Under the pieces are notes generated by a model that saw only the letters and a program-made list of their open reading frames with translations, had not been told where the DNA came from and did not search any database. Shown piece by piece: positions 28,269-34,737 of a DNA stretch of 64,000 bases (the first letter of the stretch is position 1; every line of letters begins with the position of its first letter). The DNA comes from Bacillus sp. USDA818B3_A (GTDB lineage Bacteria; Bacillota; Bacilli; Bacillales; Cytobacillaceae): positions 1-64,000 of the forward strand of contig NZ_JAABNN010000009.1 of assembly GCF_009928415.1 (NCBI RefSeq), written 5' to 3'. The translations under genes and the position numbers were made by a program.

Positions 28269-29309
28269 TTATTTTATCAATTGCCTCACCAATTCCTTAT
28301 TCCGCTGCTTAAACACCTCATTATGAGACGAAACCATCGCACTTTTTTCCGCCTCAGGCTGGATAAACTTCTTCGCCTTATTCACCGCGTTAGCTGCATC
28401 CTGAAAGGCGCCGGCAATCAACTGGACTTTCCCCTCATACATCAGGATATCCCCCGCCGCATATAGTCCGTCTACCGAAGACTCACTCGTTGCATTCCCG
28501 GCAATATAATAGTGATCCGCTAAGGCAATATCCAAGCTGCTAGTTTGAAGTAAGGCGGCATCAATTTCAAAGCCATGATTAATGATGACTTCATCAATCG
28601 GCAAATAGGTAACCTCCCCTGTCTCATGATTAGTCAGTTCGACTTTTTCAATGACATCATGATCACTGTTTGCCACCAGTTTTGTAATCGACGTATTCGG
28701 CAGGCAAACCGCGGAGCTGTTTAATAATTGGGTGGCCTGGGCCTCATGGCCTTTAAGTGCGTCCTTCCGATAAGTGACATACACCCTCTTCGCAATTGAT
28801 TCTAACTCATTTGCCCAATCGACCGCGGTATTTCCCCCGCCTGAAATAATGACGGTTTTATCTTTGAAGTGGCGCAGTGATTTGACGGTATAATTTAAAT
28901 TAGTCACTTCAAACCGCTCAGCCCCTTCGATCTGGAGCTTTTGCGGTTTTAAAATGCCGCTTCCGATCGCGACGATCACCGTTTTTGAGAAATGCTTCTG
29001 GCCTGAGGCTGCTTCTAAAACAAACACTCCTTCTTCATTCCGAGTGATCGACTCCACCTTTTCATTTAACACGACCGCAGGATTAAACGTTAATCCCTGC
29101 GTGATGAGCTGTTCCATTAGTTTTGCCCCAGGTATGGGTGTCTGCCCGCCCACATCCCAAATCATTTTTTCCGGATAGATTTGTAACTTCCCGCCTAATT
29201 GCGGCTGGAATTCGATTATTTTTGTTTTCATTTCTCTTAACCCACTGTAAAAAGCAGAATAAAGCCCTGCAGGTCCTCCCCCAATGATTGTCACATCAAA
29301 TAATTCCAC
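28269..29309 (-). CDS. ycgT: FAD/NAD(P) reductase, ferredoxin-NADP reductase type 2 (YcgT-like)
   Basis: A thioredoxin-reductase-fold flavoprotein of about 346 residues. The FAD-binding GGGPAGLYSAFYSG lies near residue 10, the NAD(P)-binding GGGNTAVDWANEL near 160, and the C-terminal YAAGDILMYEGKVQLIAGAFQDA near 285. It lacks the CxxC of true thioredoxin reductases. YcgT-type enzymes are taken to reduce ferredoxin or ferric siderophore complexes in the cytoplasm. The gene is divergent from a siderophore transporter and has Fur-box matches upstream, so it probably releases iron after uptake. GTG 29309 (ten bases after GGAGG) and GTG 29315 (four bases) are both possible starts. Confidence 0.87.
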   Translation of the reverse strand: MELFDVTIIGGGPAGLYSAFYSGLREMKTKIIEFQPQLGGKLQIYPEKMIWDVGGQTPIPGAKLMEQLITQGLTFNPAVVLNEKVESITRNEEGVFVLEAASGQKHFSKTVIVAIGSGILKPQKLQIEGAERFEVTNLNYTVKSLRHFKDKTVIISGGGNTAVDWANELESIAKRVYVTYRKDALKGHEAQATQLLNSSAVCLPNTSITKLVANSDHDVIEKVELTNHETGEVTYLPIDEVIINHGFEIDAALLQTSSLDIALADHYYIAGNATSESSVDGLYAAGDILMYEGKVQLIAGAFQDAANAVNKAKKFIQPEAEKSAMVSSHNEVFKQRNKELVRQLIK

Positions 29310-29358
29310 TTGCACTGCACCTCCCGTTAAGATTTATATTTATGTTCATTTTTCTAAT

Positions 29359-29373
29359 TGATAAGGATTATCA
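29359..29373 (-). promoter_or_regulatory. Fur box (ycgT side)
   Basis: TGATAAGGATTATCA matches the 7-1-7 Fur consensus TGATAAT-N-ATTATCA at 13 of 14 fixed positions. Confidence 0.85.
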
Positions 29374-29390
29374 CTTAATTTTATTCTAGT

Positions 29391-29405
29391 TGAAAACGAT
29401 TATCA
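29391..29405. promoter_or_regulatory. second Fur box match
   Basis: TGAAAACGATTATCA matches the 7-1-7 Fur consensus at 12 of 14 positions and lies between the divergent promoters. Confidence 0.6.
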
Positions 29406-29481
29406 ATATCAACTATTTTTTTAATTTTTCTAAAAGTTGTTGACAGAGGCTTGTTCGTCAACATATAGTTATTAACGAAAA

Positions 29482-29496
29482 TGATAATCATTATCA
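29482..29496 (+). promoter_or_regulatory. Fur box (transporter operon)
   Basis: TGATAATCATTATCA is a perfect 7-1-7 Fur site, about 30 bases before the ATPase start, so iron-repressed expression is expected. Confidence 0.93.
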
Positions 29497-29523
29497 ATTA
29501 ACCGAAAGTTAAGGAGGTACACA

Positions 29524-30369
29524 TTGGTCCGATTATATACAGATGATTTATCAATTGGTTATGGTGAGCAGCTTATTGTCGAAAATCTTAATGTTCAAAT
29601 ACCCGATCGTAAAGTAACTGCGATCATTGGCTCGAATGGCTGCGGAAAATCCACTCTTTTAAAAGCGATCACCCGGATTATTTCACAACAATCTGGTGCG
29701 GTGGTGTTAGACGGTAAAAATATTTCGAAGGAAAACACCAAGATTCTCGCCACCAAAATGGCGATCCTGCCGCAGTCACCAGAGGGTGCCAGTGGCTTAA
29801 CCGTCGGGGAGCTGGTCTCCTATGGGCGCTTTCCCTATCAAAAAGGCCTTGGCCGATTGACCAAAAGGGATGTGGAAGTGATTGATTGGGCGCTTGAGGT
29901 GACAGGCACCATCGACTTTAAGTTCCGCCCTGTCGATGCTTTATCAGGCGGGCAGCGGCAGCGTGTTTGGATTGCGATGGCTCTTGCACAAGAAACAGAG
30001 ATTATTTTTCTAGATGAACCCACCACCTATTTAGATATGGCCCATCAGCTTGAAGTGTTGGAGCTCTTGCAGAAGCTGAACATCGAACAGGGCCGGACCA
30101 TTGTGATGGTCCTTCATGATTTGAATCAGGCCGCCCGCTTTGCCGACTATATGATTGCCATGAAAAAGGGTCGGATTGTGAAAGCTGGAAATTGTGAAGA
30201 CGTCATGCGGCAAGAGGTGCTTCAAGAGGTTTTTCAAATCGATGCCGAAATTGGCAGAGACCCACGCACAAATAAACCGATGTGTATAACTTATAATCTA
30301 TTAAAAGGAGTCTATCAAAATGAAAAAGCTATTATTCCCGTTTATCCTGCTCTTAGTGTTAATGGTTAG
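29524..30369 (+). CDS. iron-siderophore ABC transporter, ATP-binding protein (FhuC/YusV-type)
   Basis: A 281-residue ATPase. Walker A GSNGCGKST is near residue 38, the Q-loop is in AILPQSPE, the ABC signature is LSGGQRQR near 142, Walker B is IIFLDEPT near 162, and the switch His is in VLHD. It powers siderophore import through the two permeases encoded downstream. The TTG start follows AAGGAGGT. It is the first gene of a four-gene operon under a perfect Fur box. Its 3' end overlaps the binding-protein gene by 50 bases, which is long for such operons. Confidence 0.92.
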   Translation: MVRLYTDDLSIGYGEQLIVENLNVQIPDRKVTAIIGSNGCGKSTLLKAITRIISQQSGAVVLDGKNISKENTKILATKMAILPQSPEGASGLTVGELVSYGRFPYQKGLGRLTKRDVEVIDWALEVTGTIDFKFRPVDALSGGQRQRVWIAMALAQETEIIFLDEPTTYLDMAHQLEVLELLQKLNIEQGRTIVMVLHDLNQAARFADYMIAMKKGRIVKAGNCEDVMRQEVLQEVFQIDAEIGRDPRTNKPMCITYNLLKGVYQNEKAIIPVYPALSVNG

Positions 30370-31243
30370 TGCTTGCAGTCATTCTTCTTCGGAAGAGAAA
30401 GCTAGTACCGCCGAAGCAAAGGAGGAGCCAAAAACTTTTACATATCAATCAGAAACCGGACCTGTTGAAGTACCCACCCACCCGAAACGTGTCGTCATGC
30501 TCTCTGGCTTTACCGGTAATGTCCTTTCATTAGGAGTCAATGTAGTTGGCGTCGATACTTGGTCCAAAACCAACCCTACTTTCAAAGAAGAGTTGAAAGA
30601 TGTTACTGAAGTATCTGAAGACAACTTGGAGAAAATTATTGAATTAAATCCAGATTTGATTATTGGGCTATCCACTGTTAAAAACGTCGATAAACTAAAA
30701 AAAATTGCCCCGACGGTCACTTATACATGGGGAAAATTGGATTACCTATCACAGCATGTTGAAATCGGAAAACTATTAAACAAGGAGAATGAGGCTCAAG
30801 CCTGGGTGGATGACTTCCAAAAACGCGCCGAAGATATTGGGACAGATATCAAGGCCAAAATAGGTGAAGATGCCACCGTCTCTGTCATCGAGGCATACGA
30901 TAAAAACCTATATGTCTACGGCAATAACTGGGCACGCGGAACGGAAATCCTATATCAAGCGATGAAATTGAACATGCCCGAAAAGGTTAAGGAAATGGCG
31001 CTGAAGTCCGGCTATTATACGATTTCTGCCGAGGTGATTCCGGAGTATGCCGGGGATTATGTAATCCTTAGCAAATACGCGAATGCCGATACGTCCTTCG
31101 AGGAAACGGAAACCTTCAAGAACATTCCGGCGGTTAAAAATAAGCAGGTTTATGAAATGGCGGGTGATGGCGCTTCCTTCAGTGATCCGGTTACCTTAGA
31201 AAAGCACCTCAAATTCATCAAGGAATCATTTTTAGGAAAATAA
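30320..31243 (+). CDS. siderophore-binding lipoprotein (FhuD2/YxeB-like)
   Basis: A lipoprotein of 307 residues with lipobox LMVSAC (Cys19), anchored on the outer face of the membrane. It has the class III solute-binding fold with conserved PKRVVMLSGF, the NPDLIIGL strand and the RGTEILYQAM stretch. These resemble hydroxamate-siderophore receptors of the FhuD2/YxeB type, so ferrioxamine or ferrichrome is a likely ligand; this is inferred from family resemblance only. AAAGGAG lies upstream of the ATG, inside the ATPase gene. Confidence 0.88.
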   Translation: MKKLLFPFILLLVLMVSACSHSSSEEKASTAEAKEEPKTFTYQSETGPVEVPTHPKRVVMLSGFTGNVLSLGVNVVGVDTWSKTNPTFKEELKDVTEVSEDNLEKIIELNPDLIIGLSTVKNVDKLKKIAPTVTYTWGKLDYLSQHVEIGKLLNKENEAQAWVDDFQKRAEDIGTDIKAKIGEDATVSVIEAYDKNLYVYGNNWARGTEILYQAMKLNMPEKVKEMALKSGYYTISAEVIPEYAGDYVILSKYANADTSFEETETFKNIPAVKNKQVYEMAGDGASFSDPVTLEKHLKFIKESFLGK

Positions 31244-31248
31244 AAGCC

Positions 31249-32241
31249 ATGAGGAATCCTTTTATCTATAAAATGGCGGCTAGTCTGGTCGTTTTTATCG
31301 GAATGTTTATCATCGCATGTACATTTGGCGCCGCTGAGACGACGGTGAAGGATGTTTGGCTGGCACTGACGACCCATGTAAAAAATGATGCCACATTAAT
31401 GCTGCGTGAAATCCGTTTCCCTAGAGAAGTAGCAGCGATTTTTGTGGGAGCTGGTCTTGCGGTTTCCGGGGCGGTTATGCAAGGACTGACACGAAATCCC
31501 CTGGCTGACCCGGGGCTGCTCGGACTGACTGCCGGTGCCAACGCCGCGCTTGCAGTTACGATTGCCTTTATCCCTTCTGCCAACTATCTTTCTATTACAT
31601 TTGCTTGTTTTATTGGAGCGGCTGCAGGAACGATTTTAGTTTTCGGCATTGGTGCCGTGACGAAGGGCGGCTTTTCACCGCTTCGGATTGTATTGGCCGG
31701 GGCAGCGGTCTCGGCCTTCCTTTATGCGGTCGCTGAAGGGGTTGGGATTTATTTTAAACTATCAAAAAATGTTTCTATGTGGACTGCAGGGGGGCTGATC
31801 GGGACTTCCTGGAGCCAGCTTACTGTCGTGGTTCCGGTGATTACAATTGGTATCTTGATAGCACTCCTCCTTTCCAGGCAGCTCACGATTCTTAGCTTAA
31901 GTGAGGAGGTTGCCGTTGGGTTGGGGCAAAAAATCACCCAAATTAAAGCGATTCTTTTTATGGTGATCGTGCTACTTGCCGGCGCCTCTGTTGCCTTGGT
32001 TGGAAATATGGCCTTTATCGGCTTGATGGTCCCTCATCTCGTCCGGGCTATCGTTGGGACGGATTACCGGCTGATTCTGCCGATGAGTGCGGTGTCCGGC
32101 GCTGTTTTTATGCTGATCGCCGATACCGTGGGGCGAACGATTCACGCACCCTACGAAACACCCGTGGCTGCGATTGTTGCCGTTATGGGGCTGCCGTTTT
32201 TCTTAATGGTTGTTCGTAAAGGGGGCAGTGTTTTCTCATGA
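31249..32241 (+). CDS. siderophore ABC transporter permease 1 (FecCD family)
   Basis: A protein of 330 residues with about nine to ten membrane helices of the BtuC/FecCD family. Family motifs visible are LRFPR-like LREIRFPREVAA, GAVMQGLTRNPLADPGLLGLTAGA, and the ATPase-contact stretch FIGLMVPHLVRAIVG. It forms the channel with the next permease. The start ATG lies five bases after the binding-protein stop, and the end overlaps the next start by four bases. Confidence 0.93.
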   Translation: MRNPFIYKMAASLVVFIGMFIIACTFGAAETTVKDVWLALTTHVKNDATLMLREIRFPREVAAIFVGAGLAVSGAVMQGLTRNPLADPGLLGLTAGANAALAVTIAFIPSANYLSITFACFIGAAAGTILVFGIGAVTKGGFSPLRIVLAGAAVSAFLYAVAEGVGIYFKLSKNVSMWTAGGLIGTSWSQLTVVVPVITIGILIALLLSRQLTILSLSEEVAVGLGQKITQIKAILFMVIVLLAGASVALVGNMAFIGLMVPHLVRAIVGTDYRLILPMSAVSGAVFMLIADTVGRTIHAPYETPVAAIVAVMGLPFFLMVVRKGGSVFS

Positions 32242-33245
32242 TGCATCCTGCCTTGGTAAAAAAACAGCGCGTGGTTCTCTCTGTTTTAGTTGGATTCATT
32301 TTTATGACAACGGTGATTGGCATGGGCTGGGGCTATTCCTCTGTCTCTTATGATCGGCTGTGGCCAACGCTTCTGGGTGATGGCACGTTTAAAGAGGAGT
32401 TTGTGTTATTTTCGATTCGTATGCCGCGGATGATCGTTACCTTTTTAGCAGGGATGGCCCTGGCCTTGTCTGGTTCGATTTTACAGGGAATTACCCGAAA
32501 TGATTTGGCGGATCCGGGGATTATCGGGATTAATGCGGGCGCAGGAGTTGGGGTTGCTGTTTTCTTTCTCTTTTTCCCAATTGAAGCGGGTTCATTTGTT
32601 TATGTCCTGCCTCTGATTGCCTTTTTTAGCGCCGTCCTTACTGCCGGCTTTATCTATTTGTTTTCGTATAAGAGGAATACCGGCCTTCAGCCGGTTCGAT
32701 TAGTGCTTGTTGGGATTGGTTTTTCAATGGCGCTGTCCGGAGCGATGATTGTCCTGATTTCTTCTGCCGACCGTGAAAAAGTCGCTTTTATCGCGAAATG
32801 GCTGGCGGGGAATATTTGGGGAACGGATTGGCCGTTTATTTGGTCCCTTCTCCCTTGGCTGGTTGTGCTGATCCCTTTTACTTTGTATAAAGCTAACCGG
32901 TTGAATCTGCTTGGGTTTAGTGACCCTGTGGCGATTGGTGTGGGGCTGTCGCTTGAGAAGGAACGGATGGTTTTACTGTTAGCGGCCGTTGCCTTAGCTG
33001 CTTCCGCTGTATCTGTTACGGGCGGGATTTCGTTTATTGGATTGATGGCTCCGCATATGGCAAAAGCGTTGGTTGGACCGAGACATCAATTATCTCTCCC
33101 GATTGCGATTCTTATCGGAGGCTGGCTCTTGTTAATTGCCGATACTCTTGGCCGTAATCTTGTCGAACCGAATGGGATTCCAGCTGGCATTATGGTTGCC
33201 TTAATTGGTGCGCCCTATTTCTTGTATCTTTTGATGAAAAAATAA
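32238..33245 (+). CDS. siderophore ABC transporter permease 2 (FecCD family)
   Basis: A protein of 335 residues, homologous to the preceding permease, with SIRMPRMIVTFLAG, GSILQGITRNDLADPGIIGINAGA and SFIGLMAPHMAKALVG. It is translationally coupled to permease 1 by an ATGA overlap and is the last gene before a terminator. Confidence 0.93.
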   Translation: MMHPALVKKQRVVLSVLVGFIFMTTVIGMGWGYSSVSYDRLWPTLLGDGTFKEEFVLFSIRMPRMIVTFLAGMALALSGSILQGITRNDLADPGIIGINAGAGVGVAVFFLFFPIEAGSFVYVLPLIAFFSAVLTAGFIYLFSYKRNTGLQPVRLVLVGIGFSMALSGAMIVLISSADREKVAFIAKWLAGNIWGTDWPFIWSLLPWLVVLIPFTLYKANRLNLLGFSDPVAIGVGLSLEKERMVLLLAAVALAASAVSVTGGISFIGLMAPHMAKALVGPRHQLSLPIAILIGGWLLLIADTLGRNLVEPNGIPAGIMVALIGAPYFLYLLMKK

Positions 33246-33295
33246 ACCATTTTGGTATCGAAAAATGTGAATTATCAACAAAAAATACCTATTAT

Positions 33296-33327
33296 ATAGC
33301 ACCATATCTATGGTGCTATTTGTTTTT
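33296..33327 (+). terminator. terminator of the siderophore operon
   Basis: Ten-bp perfect stem ATAGCACCAT/ATGGTGCTAT with a four-base loop and a T-rich tail. Confidence 0.9.
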
Positions 33328-33427
33328 AAAAAACAATGGAGCGAGAGCAAACCATGAAAGGCTTATGAGATCATGAGGCTCCGCTCTTATCGGTTGGGAG
33401 ATCAGGTTAAGTTCCCGATCTTATAAA

Positions 33428-33620
33428 TAGACGGAAAAATTCCGCTTAATTTGTAATTAGCGTTAAAAATAGCCTCAATAGACGGAGAAATTCCGTCTAT
33501 TGACTCGAAAAACGTGAAAATGGGGGATTTTACTTTGCATAGTCGGAAAATCTCCCCTTATTTATCCCGAAACAAGCTCCATTCTGCACTTAACCGGAAA
33601 ATCTCCGCTTACTTAACCTT
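33428..33620. repeat. degenerate CGGAAAAATTCCG palindrome array (locus 2)
   Basis: Four copies near 33430, 33481, 33543 and 33595, for example ATAGACGGAGAAATTCCGTC, at 50-60-base spacing in a gap between convergent genes, as at locus 1 (21309-21504). Confidence 0.7.
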
Positions 33621-33713
33621 CGCTGGTTACTTAATTAAGGACTGTTGTTAAGTCGCTACCCTGATAATGGGATTTTTTGAATTGTATCTGATCAACAATA
33701 GGGGTCATTCCTT

Positions 33714-34457
33714 TTAATCCTTTTTGATTCCTCTGTACTGAGCGGTTGTTAATTCTGTTATATATGGTTCAAGATCGGGCATCCCTTTTTCTTTGGCAAG
33801 TTGAACAGCCAACTCAATATCATAAGGGACCCGGATTAATTGAATCGAAAAGGTGCCTGCCTCCTTACTTCCATATTCTCCTTCTAATATGGCATAAGAT
33901 GCTTGGGGCAGGTCTAGCGGGTTGCCCACGCTTCCTACATTGCAAAGGGTCTTTCCTTTGATAACTTCCACATATGCATTATGGATATCCCCATAGCAAA
34001 CCACATCCGGCTCCTTGCCTCCAAGGATATTTTCCGTGTATGTAGTATTTTCGAACATACTCAAGCGGCGATCGATTGGATCCCATGGCTGAATTCGGTC
34101 ATATAAGCTTCTTGGAGAAGCATGGAAAAGTCTAATGAGCTTTCCACTCATCATGAATTCTACTGAAAAAGGAAGCTGCTCTAAAAAATGAGTGTGTGGG
34201 GGCGTTAATTGATTTTGATGCCATTTGAGCGCTTCAAACTCCGTTGGTTTTGTAATAAAATCATCCCAATTCCCTTTCACAGTCACCTCACAAGTCGTGC
34301 GGATCATGTCTATCGCTTCACTTGAATCGGGCCCTTTTCCAACTAGATCACCTAAACAGAAGATTCTCTCAATCTTCCTGGACTGAATATCTTTAAGAAC
34401 TGCTTGTAAAGCAGGAATATTTCCATGTATATCTGAAATAACAGCTATTCTTTCCAT
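33714..34457 (-). CDS. calcineurin-like metallophosphoesterase (YfcE/MJ0936 type)
   Basis: A 247-residue cytoplasmic phosphoesterase. The metal-binding motifs are in order: SDIHGN (residues 8-13), GDLVGKGP (36-43), GNWD (63-66), then FHAS and YGDIHNAY, ending with NVGSVGNP. It should bind two metal ions and hydrolyse a phosphodiester or phosphomonoester; the substrate is unknown. It is transcribed opposite to the siderophore operon and divergent from the SNF2 gene. Confidence 0.88.
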   Translation of the reverse strand: MERIAVISDIHGNIPALQAVLKDIQSRKIERIFCLGDLVGKGPDSSEAIDMIRTTCEVTVKGNWDDFITKPTEFEALKWHQNQLTPPHTHFLEQLPFSVEFMMSGKLIRLFHASPRSLYDRIQPWDPIDRRLSMFENTTYTENILGGKEPDVVCYGDIHNAYVEVIKGKTLCNVGSVGNPLDLPQASYAILEGEYGSKEAGTFSIQLIRVPYDIELAVQLAKEKGMPDLEPYITELTTAQYRGIKKD

Positions 34458-34552
34458 TCTCTATACCACCTTTTTTTAGTCCCTTTATTATCATAATACT
34501 TCTCTTACATAAATGAAAATTTCCCTTTCCGTCCTCCCCACTCCTCTAACCA

Positions 34553-34596
34553 CAATTTTTTGGTTATAATATAGGAATATGGATTTTTACAGAAAC
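34553..34596 (+). promoter_or_regulatory. promoter/leader of the SNF2 gene, copy of the SWIM gene promoter
   Basis: ATTTTTTGG, TATAAT (34565-34570), then GAATATGGATTTTT, matching 26165-26203. The leader to the ATG is about 170 bases and contains a GGTGACAGGCACC element (34656-34668); after it, GGGGTCACGGCC again resembles the SWIM leader GGGGTCGCGGCT. Confidence 0.65.
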
Positions 34597-34737
34597 CAAA
34601 TTAATAGACCAGCTTTTTAATAAAGCAGCATGGTAACGGTGTTAATGGAATTTACGGTGACAGGCACCATTTGTTTATAGATAACTTTATTAACCGGGGT
34701 CACGGCCTGCGGTTTGGGTTAAAGGGGTACGGTATTT

